A stretch of 64,000 nucleotides of DNA, taken from a virus. Of the stretch, positions 12,386-20,700 are shown one piece after another (positions within the stretch are counted from its first letter, which is position 1; each line of letters begins with the position of its first letter). The translations under genes and the position numbers were made by a program. The DNA lies in the IMG/VR virus record IMGVR_UViG_3300046787_000130, positions 1-64,000 of that record; one strand, given 5' to 3'. A model generated the notes under the pieces. That model worked only from the letters and a program-made list of their open reading frames with translations, did no database searches and had not been told where the DNA came from.

Positions 12386-13411
12386 ATGACCTCAAAATTC
12401 TACAGTAATCAAGAAATGCTAGACTACTCTGACGTGCTAATTGTACCATGCGCAGGAGATGTTTCTAGTCGCAGTGAAGTTGACTTGACAACTGGCGCAG
12501 GAGTGGTTCCAATCATTGCTGCTAACATGGATGGTGTTGGTACATTTGAAATGGCACGGGCACTTGCTAAGCATAAGATGCTAACTGCTCTTGTCAAGCA
12601 CTATAGCCTTGAGGAACTGATTGAATTCTTTAAGGAAGATGATTCCCGATTTGCTTTCTATAGCATGGGCATTAGCAATGAAGATATTGCCAAGTATCAT
12701 GATTTTATTGATGCTGTAAATGCAGAGCAAACCAATGTTCCTTTTGGCGTTTGTATTGACGTTGCTAATGGCTATACTGAAAACTTCCTAGACAAACTTG
12801 ACCAAATCGTTGATATCTGCCCCAGTATGTTCTACATGGCAGGTAATGTTGTCACCCCAGAACAAGTTTATGCTCTATCTCAAAAGGGCATCGACATCAT
12901 CAAGGTTGGTATTGGTCCTGGTTCTGTTTGCACTACTCGCAAGATGACTGGTGTAGGCTTTCCTCAGTTCTCTGCGGTTCTTGATTGTGCAAAGACTGGC
13001 ATTGGTACTTGCGCTGATGGCGGTATCACTTGCGCTGGTGATGTTGCTAAGGGATTTGGCGCTGGTGCATCATATGTTATGATTGGTGGTATGTTTGCTG
13101 GTCATGAGGAAGGATTGCCGTCTGAGCATAAAGATAAGGTTGAATACATGAGCAATGTTCCTTTCTATGGGATGGCGTCAAAAGCCGCTCAAGAATTGCA
13201 CAATGGCGGTGTTGCTGACTATCGTGCATCTGAGGGTAAGGAAGTCATTCTCAAGTACAAGGGTCCAGTTGAAAAGACTGTGCAAGAAATTCTTGGTGGT
13301 CTGCGGTCTGCTTGTACATATGTTGGCGCAAGAAATTTGTATGAATTGGCAGAGAATTCGCAGTTCATTCGCGTCAACCGTCAACTCAATAACGTATTTG
13401 GAGTTAGTTAA
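12386..13411 (+). CDS. guaC: GMP reductase
   Basis: The product has 341 residues, the usual size for GMP reductase and without the CBS domains of IMP dehydrogenase. KVGIGPGSVCTTRKMTGVG holds the catalytic Cys182. CADGGITCAGDVAKGFGAGA and MIGGMFAGHEE are phosphate-binding and nucleotide-binding segments of the IMPDH/GMPR barrel. GPVEKTVQEILGGLRSACTY is the conserved C-terminal part, all close to bacterial GuaC. The enzyme converts GMP to IMP with NADPH. In an infection it would shift guanine nucleotides toward IMP and adenine nucleotides. It starts 3 bases after the endolysin, and its stop overlaps the gp33 ATG (TAATG). Confidence 0.93.
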   Translation: MTSKFYSNQEMLDYSDVLIVPCAGDVSSRSEVDLTTGAGVVPIIAANMDGVGTFEMARALAKHKMLTALVKHYSLEELIEFFKEDDSRFAFYSMGISNEDIAKYHDFIDAVNAEQTNVPFGVCIDVANGYTENFLDKLDQIVDICPSMFYMAGNVVTPEQVYALSQKGIDIIKVGIGPGSVCTTRKMTGVGFPQFSAVLDCAKTGIGTCADGGITCAGDVAKGFGAGASYVMIGGMFAGHEEGLPSEHKDKVEYMSNVPFYGMASKAAQELHNGGVADYRASEGKEVILKYKGPVEKTVQEILGGLRSACTYVGARNLYELAENSQFIRVNRQLNNVFGVS

Positions 13412-13632
13412 TGGCTACAGCAGATGAGAAGAACAGGTTCTCTCAAGACATTATTGAGATATCCACTACCAAGCGCATTCTATGCTTAGAAGCAATCACT
13501 AGTTATTGTGAAGATAACAACCTAGAGATTGAAGTTGCTGCTACGTTAATCAACAGCGTTCTCAAAGCAAAATTGGAGGAAGAGGCGCAGGAACTACGGT
13601 ATCTGCCAAGGTCTGCGCGATTGCCAATATGA
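13411..13632 (+). CDS. gp33: gp33-like late-transcription coactivator
   Basis: The product has 73 residues, shorter than T4 gp33 (112) but of the size found in other T4-like phages. LCLEAITSYCEDNNLEIEVA, then INSVLKAKLEEEAQELRYLP and a terminal RSARLPI match the compact gp33 pattern in which the C-terminal tail contacts the sliding clamp. In T4, gp33 bridges RNA polymerase and the gp45 clamp for late transcription. It is followed by gp59 with a 4-base overlap. The late-promoter-like octamers elsewhere in the window agree with this system. Confidence 0.75.
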   Translation: MATADEKNRFSQDIIEISTTKRILCLEAITSYCEDNNLEIEVAATLINSVLKAKLEEEAQELRYLPRSARLPI

Positions 13633-14240
13633 ATGGTTATGATGTGTATAGCATCTACCAAGCCATTAAGTTACACTTTACCAGTAAAGATTACAACTTC
13701 TTTACTTACAATGGTAAGACTAGGGTTTCAGTAGATGCTTTTCAAAAGCGAAAAGACAAGTACAACTTTCACAAACTTGCTCGTAAGTACTCAGAGACTG
13801 AGATTGTTCCTTTCTTTGTAGCAAACTTTGCTTACAATGATTCGCAATGGTCAAAGAGTCTACTACAAGATGATGCTGAGGAATTGTACGCAACCTGGAA
13901 GAAGATTACTGAATCAATGTCATACAACTTTATCAGTGATATCAAGTTGCTGATGGAGAACCGTACTGGCAAAGAGTTCAATGATTTGTTCAAGGTTACA
14001 AACGGGGAATACCCTGCACTTTTAACCAAAGTGATGCAGAAAGAAGTCTCACTAGAAACCCTAGTGATTCTTGACAAACTGTTCAACGTAATTGCTAAGT
14101 GGGACAAGCAGATTGAAGATACCTTCATCTACCCCAAACTGTCAATGAAGATTAAAAAGTACGGGGCATTTCTCAATGTTGATACTGCGAAATATAAATC
14201 GCAACTAAAGAGTTTACTCTTCACTACGGAAGATATATAA
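13629..14240 (+). CDS. gp59: gp59-like helicase loader
   Basis: The product has 203 residues (T4 gp59: 217) and starts MNGYDVYSIYQAIKLHFTSK, the gp59 opening of GY..Y..Y.A.KLHF. FFTYNGKTRVSVDAFQKRKD in the N-terminal HMG-like domain and the all-helical C-terminal half with SMSYNFISDIKLLM fit the family. gp59 loads the gp41 helicase onto gp32-coated forked DNA. The gene lies directly upstream of gp32 on the same strand, as expected for the replication partners. Confidence 0.85.
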   Translation: MNGYDVYSIYQAIKLHFTSKDYNFFTYNGKTRVSVDAFQKRKDKYNFHKLARKYSETEIVPFFVANFAYNDSQWSKSLLQDDAEELYATWKKITESMSYNFISDIKLLMENRTGKEFNDLFKVTNGEYPALLTKVMQKEVSLETLVILDKLFNVIAKWDKQIEDTFIYPKLSMKIKKYGAFLNVDTAKYKSQLKSLLFTTEDI

Positions 14241-14306
14241 TACTATGGTGATGAGTAAGTGGACAAACAAAATACAATCTATACTACAATACAAGGATAT
14301 ACTACA
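14241..14306 (+). promoter_or_regulatory. gp32 leader with direct repeats
   Basis: Between gp59 and the gp32 ATG, TATACTACAAT occurs twice (14279-14289 and 14297-14307), the second copy running into the ATG. AAGGA lies between them. In T4, gp32 represses its own translation by binding an unstructured A/U-rich leader and pseudoknot. This repeat could be the equivalent operator, which is inference. Confidence 0.45.
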
Positions 14307-15218
14307 ATGAACCTATCGTCCCTAAAGAAGAATAATTCCTTCGACAAGTTGAAGAAGGCTGTTGCCTCTACCGCATCTGGTGGTGGCGAAAAGAAGAGTT
14401 ACACCGATGACCGTGTATGGCAACCTGAAGTCGATAAGGCTGGTAATGGTTATGCCGTCATCCGTTTCCTAGACTCCCCCTCAGTTGATGGTGAAGATGG
14501 ACTGCCGTTTGTTCAGGTTTGGTCGCATGCTTTCCAGGGTCCAGGTGGTTGGTACATCGAGAACAGCCTCACCACTCTTGGTAAGAATGACCCTGTTTCT
14601 GAGTACAACACTCAACTCTGGAATAGCGGCGTTGAAGCAAACAAGGAAATTGCCCGTAAGCAGAAGCGCAAGTTGACTTACGTTGCTAACATCCTTGTTG
14701 TCTCTGACGCAAAGCATCCGGAGAATGAAGGCAAGGTCTTCCTGTTTAAGTTTGGCAAGAAGATTTTCGACAAGATTAACGAAAAGTTGAATCCCCAGTT
14801 TGAGGATGAGAAGCCTGTTAATCCGTTCGATTTCTGGAAGGGTGCTAACTTCAAGTTGAAGATTCGTAATGTTGAAGGCTATCGTAACTACGACAAGTCT
14901 GAGTTTGATGTTCAGTCTGCTCTGCTTGACGGTGATGATGCTGCGATTGAAAAGGTTTGGAAGTCGGCTTATTCCCTAAAGGAATTTGTCAGTGCCGATA
15001 ACTTTAAGACCTACGATGAACTCAAGACAAAACTGAATCGCGTTCTTGGTGCTGGCGGCACTGCTGCCGCTGTTGCCCCCAAGATTGATGATGAGGAATT
15101 GCCTTGGAATGAGCCAAAGGCTGCTGCGCCAAAGTCTCCTGCCAAGAAGGCTACCGCTGAGGATATCAGCGTTGAAGATGACGATATGTCATTCTTTGAG
15201 CAACTTGCTGGCGAGTAA
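14307..15218 (+). CDS. gp32: gp32 single-stranded DNA-binding protein, zinc site absent
   Basis: ATG 14307 (MNLSSLKKNNSFDKLKKAV) gives 303 residues, almost the T4 length (301). The N-terminal basic LAST-like segment, the OB-type core (GNGYAVIRFLDSP, FVQVWSHAFQGPGGWYIEN) and the acidic C-terminal tail (EDISVEDDDMSFFEQLAGE), which recruits partner proteins, are all present. T4 gp32 binds zinc through one His and three Cys. Here the whole protein lacks cysteine, so the core must be held without metal. A GTG at 14259 in frame would only add leader sequence. A strong terminator follows. Confidence 0.9.
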   Translation: MNLSSLKKNNSFDKLKKAVASTASGGGEKKSYTDDRVWQPEVDKAGNGYAVIRFLDSPSVDGEDGLPFVQVWSHAFQGPGGWYIENSLTTLGKNDPVSEYNTQLWNSGVEANKEIARKQKRKLTYVANILVVSDAKHPENEGKVFLFKFGKKIFDKINEKLNPQFEDEKPVNPFDFWKGANFKLKIRNVEGYRNYDKSEFDVQSALLDGDDAAIEKVWKSAYSLKEFVSADNFKTYDELKTKLNRVLGAGGTAAAVAPKIDDEELPWNEPKAAAPKSPAKKATAEDISVEDDDMSFFEQLAGE

Positions 15219-15221
15219 ACT

Positions 15222-15250
15222 GAGGGGGCTGAAAAGCCCCCTCTTTTTTT
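15222..15250 (+). terminator. Strong rho-independent terminator after gp32
   Basis: GAGGGGGCT (15222-15230), loop GAAA, AGCCCCCTC (15235-15243), then seven T. It ends the plus-strand block. The stop of the convergent minus-strand gene (15249-15251) lies within its T run. Confidence 0.92.
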
Positions 15251-18113
15251 ATGCCCATCTATCTCGACTGAATGCACTCTTGATTGAAGCATCAGCATTC
15301 TTGATATCAACTGGCGGTAACGGTGCTGGTGGCGTAGGAACAAAGCGGCAACCACCTCCTCCACCAGTAGCAGTTTGTTGAATGATAACTGGAGGAACAA
15401 CCGCAGCTGCGGCTTTGTTTAATTCTAACTCTACTGAACTTTGAGCGAGAGTTTCTCCGGCAATCTTTTGCTTAGGCTTAAGTTGTTCAAAGATTGAACG
15501 TGCTGTTTGTATTCCAGTAGCAACTCTTGGTGAGAAGCGATTTGCCACACGTTGGATATTGTTTAGCAAGTTGTTTGTGTTATTATTTGTATTGTTATTT
15601 ACAGTAGTTGCATCATCACTAACTGGAGTTATTGGTACGCTAGTTGTAATTACAGGAGCAGGGTTGCTAGTAGTTGCATTATTTGTAGTGTTTATTGACG
15701 TAATTTGATTTGCAGTTTGGGCAGTTACTGGCGCTACATTAGATGTATTGTTAGTTACTGTTTGGACTGGAGTTACTACTGGCGTAGGTGTTTCATTCAT
15801 CATGCCAAGTTGTTGCATCGCATAGGTTGCTTCATCTCTTGGCAATGGCTTATCTGCAATATCTACAGTTGCCACTTCATCAGGAGCCGTCGCAGTTTCA
15901 ACAGGTGCTGCAATCTTAGCCTTTTCTGCTGCCCAATTTGCTGGAGGATTAGCGAGTATAGAAGCAACTTCTGTTTTATATACAACAGGTACTTGCTGAA
16001 TTGTTGCTTGGTTTGAGTAAACTGACCATGCCCAATCTTTTGCAGCAACATTGTTAACAGGTTGAGCAGGAACCGCAACAGCAGGAGTGGCAGTTGGACT
16101 AGGAGGATTTCTGTTAATGACGCCAGTAGCAATTCCGCTAGGTGCAACTGGAGTTGTTCCAGTAGCCGCAGGAGCAGCAGTTGTTGCTGTTGGAGTGGTC
16201 CCTCTTGGACGTTGTGTTGACACCTTGTCCAGATACTTATCATCTAGCAACTGGTTAGCATAGTCAATACGTTTCTGTCGATGTAGTCCCGCAGAACGTT
16301 CATATTGAGCATCAACTATTGCGGCAGCAGTAGACGCATCAGTTGCTTTGCGCAAAGCATCTCCTGCACCTTTATGCGTATTGTTTAATTCCCAATTTAC
16401 AAACTCTAATTGTTCTTTAAATCCGGCTTTTTGAATAGGTTTGCCGTATTGTCTCTTAAAGTCTTCTTGTCTAGGTAGTCTCCATTGAGCAATACCGTAG
16501 GCTTGCTCTTGCGGATTGTAATCATCTGTTTTTAAATTAACACTAGATTCTGCCATTAAGTTGCCGACAATACCGGCGGCTTGCTCTTTTGTCCAACCCT
16601 TGTCTTGGAAGAATTTCATTGCTTCCTTAGCAGAACCGGATTCGCTTACACCCTTAAGTTCTTGTCCAGATGCTCCTACTGTACCAACAGCGGCTTCAGG
16701 AGAAGTTGCTGGTTTAGCAGCAGGCGCACCTCGACCCCCGCGTGAACCGCGACTTTGACGGTTATATTTTTCTGCGGCAGTAGCATTAGATGTATCAGAA
16801 GATAACTGCTTGTTTTGTTTTTTGTCTTCTGGAACCGTATCCTCAGCATTTTCGTATTGGAGTTTTTCCTCTTCGTTTAGAGCATTATACTCTTTCCAGA
16901 GGTCATAAACTTCACCCATTACCAAACCTAAACCAAGAATGTTAAAGCCAGCTGCTACCCAACCAATACCTGGAACAGCAGCAAGACCTGCGGATGTAGC
17001 AAGTCTTGTTCCAACTCTAGCGGCTAATTTTGGAGACTTCTTAGCAACAAATTTGAGGAATCTTTGCCATACTCTATTTTGTCTAGATGTACCTTTTAAC
17101 GCATCAGGATTTGCTCTGCGCATTCTAGCAAGACGGCTTGCGGCTTGCGTTTTCTTTCTAGCATCTTGCACAGACTTAACGGCATTTCTACCAAAGTATG
17201 CAGCACCAGCAGTATTAACAGCAGCATCAATAGCAATATCACTCTTGTCGCGATTAGGGTCAAATTGACGTAGTGAGTTGTATGCGCCTAATCCGGCACC
17301 AACAAGTAGACCGCCAGCAGCGCCGGCAACGCCTTTACCCATACTGCCGAGTCTTGTTGACCCGCCTCTTCCCGGTTTAGCACCTGGCTTACCGCGACCT
17401 AGCAAATCTAAAGGGTTCAATCCCAGACCACCAGAGTTGTTTATGACAAGGGCGCGCAGTTCTTTAAGTTGCTTAAAGACCTTAGCAAAGTTCTTGTCCA
17501 TCGACTTCTTGAGAAGGTAAACAGGGTCATCCTCCTCCATCTCATAGGCAAGTTTCTTGTATGTTTCAGTGAAGTCTTTCTTTTCTGGTTGGTCCGCAAC
17601 CGACTTCATCATCTTGGCTCTGACTGATGCCTTCTTGTTCTTGGTAGGCATCTTCTCTTTTTTAGCAACGGTGTTACGGTTTTCAATCTCTTGATTAAAG
17701 ATGTATGCTGCTTTCTTAAGGACAACCTCAATATCTTTCTTAGTTGCGCCAACAGATGCTTTACCTGTTCTGGAAAGTTTTGTTACTTGCTTTCCTGCGG
17801 GGGCTAGTGGGTCATATTGAAACTGACCCTGCTCACCAAGATTAAATGTTCTTGGAGCCAGTCTAGCATTAATCTGTTCAAGCGTTTGCTTGATGTCAGT
17901 AGGCTGGTCTGCGCTCGCAAGTTTTTGTACAACAAGACTTAGACCAAGAAGTTGCTTATCGGCTTTTCTCTGCCACTTCTGCATATCCTTGAGGCGAGTG
18001 AGAATCTCCCTAGTCTTCTTTAGGGATTTCTCTTTTTCCTCATCTTTAGGCTCAACTCTTTTTTGTTGAGAGAGTGCCTTGATTACGGTTGCAAGCGGAT
18101 TGTTTAATGCCAT
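15249..18113 (-). CDS. Tail protein with phage lysozyme domain; tape-measure candidate
   Basis: The product has 954 residues. Residues 1-250 are highly charged and helical (LTRLKDMQKWQRKADKQLLG). Two Gly/Ala-rich hydrophobic segments follow (about 257-278, VAGAAGGLLVGAGLGAYNSL; and about 369-398). Residues ~495-625 match the phage tail lysozyme fold: AMKFFQDKGWTKEQAAGIVG, then NLMAESSVN with the catalytic-type Glu and YGIAQWRLPRQEDFKR. Beyond ~640 the chain is Pro/Thr/Ala/Asn-rich. Hydrophobic segments, a muralytic domain and a place directly after a frameshifted tail chaperone are typical of tape measure proteins (T4 gp29 is the equivalent). It could otherwise be a hub lysozyme replacing the domain missing from gp5. 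Confidence 0.75.
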   Translation of the reverse strand: MALNNPLATVIKALSQQKRVEPKDEEKEKSLKKTREILTRLKDMQKWQRKADKQLLGLSLVVQKLASADQPTDIKQTLEQINARLAPRTFNLGEQGQFQYDPLAPAGKQVTKLSRTGKASVGATKKDIEVVLKKAAYIFNQEIENRNTVAKKEKMPTKNKKASVRAKMMKSVADQPEKKDFTETYKKLAYEMEEDDPVYLLKKSMDKNFAKVFKQLKELRALVINNSGGLGLNPLDLLGRGKPGAKPGRGGSTRLGSMGKGVAGAAGGLLVGAGLGAYNSLRQFDPNRDKSDIAIDAAVNTAGAAYFGRNAVKSVQDARKKTQAASRLARMRRANPDALKGTSRQNRVWQRFLKFVAKKSPKLAARVGTRLATSAGLAAVPGIGWVAAGFNILGLGLVMGEVYDLWKEYNALNEEEKLQYENAEDTVPEDKKQNKQLSSDTSNATAAEKYNRQSRGSRGGRGAPAAKPATSPEAAVGTVGASGQELKGVSESGSAKEAMKFFQDKGWTKEQAAGIVGNLMAESSVNLKTDDYNPQEQAYGIAQWRLPRQEDFKRQYGKPIQKAGFKEQLEFVNWELNNTHKGAGDALRKATDASTAAAIVDAQYERSAGLHRQKRIDYANQLLDDKYLDKVSTQRPRGTTPTATTAAPAATGTTPVAPSGIATGVINRNPPSPTATPAVAVPAQPVNNVAAKDWAWSVYSNQATIQQVPVVYKTEVASILANPPANWAAEKAKIAAPVETATAPDEVATVDIADKPLPRDEATYAMQQLGMMNETPTPVVTPVQTVTNNTSNVAPVTAQTANQITSINTTNNATTSNPAPVITTSVPITPVSDDATTVNNNTNNNTNNLLNNIQRVANRFSPRVATGIQTARSIFEQLKPKQKIAGETLAQSSVELELNKAAAAVVPPVIIQQTATGGGGGCRFVPTPPAPLPPVDIKNADASIKSAFSRDRWA

Positions 18114-18116
18114 TTA

Positions 18117-18310
18117 TTATCTTCTTGATTGTTGCTGTAACTTTAGTCTGTCATTCTCTTCCTTAATGTACTCACTTAGCATCATTAGGTACACTTGTCG
18201 CTCCCAAGCAATCATGCTATCAATATCATTATAACCGTATTTGTGATGTTGCATCAACGCAAAATTGGTCTGCATAAAATTGCTTAGGCTGTCATATCCA
18301 AAGGTTAGAT
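18117..18310 (-). CDS. -1 frame extension of the hub assembly chaperone
   Basis: Read in the -1 frame from the T7 run, codons continue without stop from 18311 to TAA at 18119-18117, adding about 64 residues. FGYDSLSNFMQTNFALMQHH, then KYGYNDIDSMIAWERQVYLM and EYIKEENDRLKLQQQSRR form a helical, chaperone-like tail. The only internal ATG with useful length (18275) has no Shine-Dalgarno sequence, so translation most likely depends on frameshifting from the upstream gene. The tape-measure candidate starts 3 bases after its stop, as in siphophage G-GT-H gene order. Confidence 0.75.
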
Positions 18311-19036
18311 AAAAAAACTGTACAAATCCTCCGCATAAATCTTATGCTCGTTTTTGCACTTCTTGCAAATTGCGGTATCTTCAAGAACAACCTTTGGAGC
18401 CGTGATGAAGAAATTTAGAACCTTGTCAAGTTGGTCTGATGACAGACTGTTAACAAACTCTTCAACCTCTGCTGGGGTAAAGGTATCATAGACGCCATCC
18501 TCATCAAATACAAATTCTAGATGTTCAGTAATTAGTTTGAGGGAGTCATCAAGCAAATCCTCACTCTCAGCAAGTTTGCTGGTTATGGTAGGATAGCGAA
18601 GCGTAACGCCAATCTTATCAGTAATTTGAATAGTTCTGCTATGACCAGGACCAATCTCATACTTTACTTTGGTTAGGTCTAGATTATAAGTGTTTTCTTG
18701 ACCACACTCAGTTTCATCTTCAAGAACATTAGTGCAAGTAAATTCAAGAGCCACTGACTCGCCAATAGACTTCATGCGGAGATGAGTAAAGAGCATCTGA
18801 ACATCAAACAACGGTAACGTGTCAATATCAACAGGTTTCTTTGTTTTAGGGGATTCAATGATGCAGTTTTGAATAACTTGCTTGATTGCGTTCAAACTTG
18901 CATCATTGTCCTCTGACTCTCTAGCAATGAGAAGCAGTTTCTCTTCTTTGACAAGAAATGGACGAAATTTGACCTTCTTGTCTAATGATTTTAGATACAC
19001 TTCAAATACAGGTTGTTGTACGATAGGTAAAGCCAT
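18305..19036 (-). CDS. T4-family baseplate hub assembly chaperone (gp26/gp51 type)
   Basis: The product has 243 residues. It starts MALPIVQQPVFEVYLKSLDK, followed by VKFRPFLVKEEKLLLIARES, the conserved N-terminal pattern of the T4 baseplate hub assembly protein family. A cysteine pair set (FTCTNVLEDETEC and CKKCKNEH) may hold a zinc ribbon. In T4 these proteins help build the baseplate hub and are not retained in the virion. The last codons AGT TTT TTT ATC TAA contain a slippery heptamer, preceded by GGAGG at the distance known to stimulate -1 shifting. Ordinary termination gives 243 residues; shifted ribosomes give about 305. Confidence 0.82.
   Translation of the reverse strand: MALPIVQQPVFEVYLKSLDKKVKFRPFLVKEEKLLLIARESEDNDASLNAIKQVIQNCIIESPKTKKPVDIDTLPLFDVQMLFTHLRMKSIGESVALEFTCTNVLEDETECGQENTYNLDLTKVKYEIGPGHSRTIQITDKIGVTLRYPTITSKLAESEDLLDDSLKLITEHLEFVFDEDGVYDTFTPAEVEEFVNSLSSDQLDKVLNFFITAPKVVLEDTAICKKCKNEHKIYAEDLYSFFI
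18311..18332 (-). promoter_or_regulatory. Programmed -1 frameshift signal (internal SD + U7)
   Basis: On the minus strand GGAGG (18332-18328) is followed by 10 bases and then TTTTTTT (18317-18311). In the zero frame this reads T TTT TTT before ATC TAA. An internal Shine-Dalgarno about 10 bases before the heptamer is the stimulator used by E. coli dnaX. Confidence 0.75.
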
Positions 19037-19058
19037 AATTTTTTCGCCTCATTCAAAT

Positions 19059-19733
19059 TTAAGAAACTTTGCCGGAATTTTGATAATTCTCAAGTCCGCT
19101 AGTGCCGGCTTCTAGAGGATTTAGTCCATCAAGATTATTAGGTACTGGTGGAGCGCCTGTTTCTTGATATGATGCAGCAAGTCCTCTACCCCACTTACGG
19201 TACTTGAAGGTTACTGAAAGTCTGTGTAAACCATCTTCACCCCAGTTTAGAGGGAGTGGTGCAATGCTTGTAGGGAATGCATCAAATACTAGAACCCGAT
19301 ACGGAATTTCTAGAGTATTGTTCTTGCTATATTCTGTATACTGGTCAATCGTAATTGTTGACAAGTAGTTGTCGCGGTATTCTGCGTGAGGAGATTCCTC
19401 ATCTAGAGTTACATTGCCAGTAGGTACAATTTTTTGCATCCAGTCATCAAAATACTTCTTTTCCCACATATCAGACGCACAAACAAATGTTAATGTGAGG
19501 TCAGTATATACTGGAACAGAAGCAATGTGCCAAGATGGTCCATAGACTTTTGCTTCAAGTGTATTGATAGAAAAGCCAGGAAGTTCAGTGGCTTCACACT
19601 GAAAACTTAGACCCTTAACCGCTGCCACATCAGGAGCCGTGCTGCGCATAATCATCACTTGAAATTTGGATGACTTGGCAAAGTCTCCATGCTTAGCAAA
19701 ATGTTGTCTAAATTGGTCTACTGAGAATGCCAT
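19059..19733 (-). CDS. Tail tube-fold protein (gp54/gp19 type, tube initiator)
   Basis: ATG at 19733 (MAFSVDQFRQHFAKHGDFAK) gives 224 residues; the extra codons upstream lie in the preceding gene. SSKFQVMIMRS, LSFQCEATELPGFSINTLEA, YGPSWHIASVPVYTDLTLTF and YRVLVFDAFPTSIAPLPLNW are the tail-tube (gp19-like) beta-barrel pattern shared by gp19, gp48 and gp54. With the gp48 homologue just across the divergent start, this is most likely the gp54 baseplate tube initiator. It is longer than a tube protein and shorter than T4 gp54 (320). The gene start overlaps the previous stop (TAATG). Confidence 0.72.
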   Translation of the reverse strand: MAFSVDQFRQHFAKHGDFAKSSKFQVMIMRSTAPDVAAVKGLSFQCEATELPGFSINTLEAKVYGPSWHIASVPVYTDLTLTFVCASDMWEKKYFDDWMQKIVPTGNVTLDEESPHAEYRDNYLSTITIDQYTEYSKNNTLEIPYRVLVFDAFPTSIAPLPLNWGEDGLHRLSVTFKYRKWGRGLAASYQETGAPPVPNNLDGLNPLEAGTSGLENYQNSGKVS

Positions 19734-20278
19734 TAGTTGTACACCATCTTTTCCGTAGGCAGGAAGATAGCGGTTTCCCAACTATCCGGTTCAATGTAAA
19801 TCATTGAAGACATGATATGCTCAAACAGGTACTTCTTAATACAAGGTTGGATAAACTTAAATCTTTTGGCTGATGCCAATGTAGAATATGCCAACTTGAA
19901 TCGAGTACTGTCATCATATTTAGTGTTGGTAATAAAATCCTGTAACATATCTAGCAGATATAAACGGTTGTATGGGTCTAGATAGTGCAGGTTTAACCCC
20001 AGAAATGAGTTAGGATATACTTCCATTGGCAGAACTAATGGAAAGCGGTCATAGACGGGAAGAGTATCTTTGTACTTTGGGTCATAGTGGAAGAAGTACA
20101 TTCTTCCAACAACAGCAAAACCTGTTGACCGATTAGGGTCATTGAGTAGATTTGCTCTGTTGCTAGGAATCTTAAGCGCACCAATCTTACCGCGAAGCCA
20201 TTGCTTAGCAGCCTGAGTGCGGGGTTTGATACCCGCTGCTTTCATCTCTTTGCTGAGTTTTTCGTATAGGGATGGCAT
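19733..20278 (-). CDS. Conserved T4-like assembly protein of unknown role
   Basis: The product has 181 residues. MYFFHYDPKYKDTLPVYDRF, then PLVLPMEVYPNSFLGLNLHY and DDSTRFKLAYSTL are constant motifs in homologues that sit beside gp4 and tail genes in T4-like phages of aquatic hosts. The N-terminal 50 residues are basic (KQWLRGKIGALKIPSNRAN) and probably disordered. It is coupled on both sides by 1-base overlaps. A structural or assembly factor is inferred from position; no fold is recognised. Confidence 0.68.
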   Translation of the reverse strand: MPSLYEKLSKEMKAAGIKPRTQAAKQWLRGKIGALKIPSNRANLLNDPNRSTGFAVVGRMYFFHYDPKYKDTLPVYDRFPLVLPMEVYPNSFLGLNLHYLDPYNRLYLLDMLQDFITNTKYDDSTRFKLAYSTLASAKRFKFIQPCIKKYLFEHIMSSMIYIEPDSWETAIFLPTEKMVYN

Positions 20279-20700
20279 TACTTTTTAAATAGTTCCTTTT
20301 CCGTCACAACCTTAAACTTCCACTTCCGGTCAGCGCAGTATTCTTCTGCGGCTTTCCATTTAGCCTGATTGACGCCATACGTCATCACCTCATTTAGATA
20401 TCTCTTTGTCACCTTTGACTTTTTGGTTGGAGGAACTGACTGACTATATGGCTTTACTTCAAGCAATATTGTATCAGACCCTGTTTTAATCAAAAAATCA
20501 GGAAAGTATCGGTGCCATCTGTTATCTACAGGCGATAAATAAGGTATGACAATTTCTTCACTAGACCATTCAAGAACACTGCGACTTTTATCTAAATGGA
20601 CCATGACACTACGTTCCCACAAACTTCTATACCAGATATTTGTAGGGTCACCAAGATACTTCTTGGGGTTTTCGGGTGTATAACGTCCTGAATAAGCCAT
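20278..20700 (-). CDS. gp4: gp4-like head completion protein
   Basis: ATG at 20700 gives 140 residues (T4 gp4: 150), starting MAYSGRYTPENPKKYLGD as T4-like gp4 proteins do. WYRSLWERSVMVHLDKSRSV, then EWSSEEIVIPYLSP, FPDFLIKTG and LLEVKPYSQS form a TnsA/PD-(D/E)XK-like fold: Glu in WE, D in PDF and the E-x-K triad. In T4 gp4 acts in head completion after packaging. A TATAAATA octamer lies only 4 bases before the ATG, too close to leave the ATG in the transcript if used in the T4 manner. Confidence 0.87.
   Translation of the reverse strand: MAYSGRYTPENPKKYLGDPTNIWYRSLWERSVMVHLDKSRSVLEWSSEEIVIPYLSPVDNRWHRYFPDFLIKTGSDTILLEVKPYSQSVPPTKKSKVTKRYLNEVMTYGVNQAKWKAAEEYCADRKWKFKVVTEKELFKK

Noticed and set aside
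17278-17520. Plus-strand ORFs opposite the 954-residue tail protein
   Set aside because: They are proline/alanine-rich shadows of the Gly/Ala segments on the other strand, with no ribosome sites.
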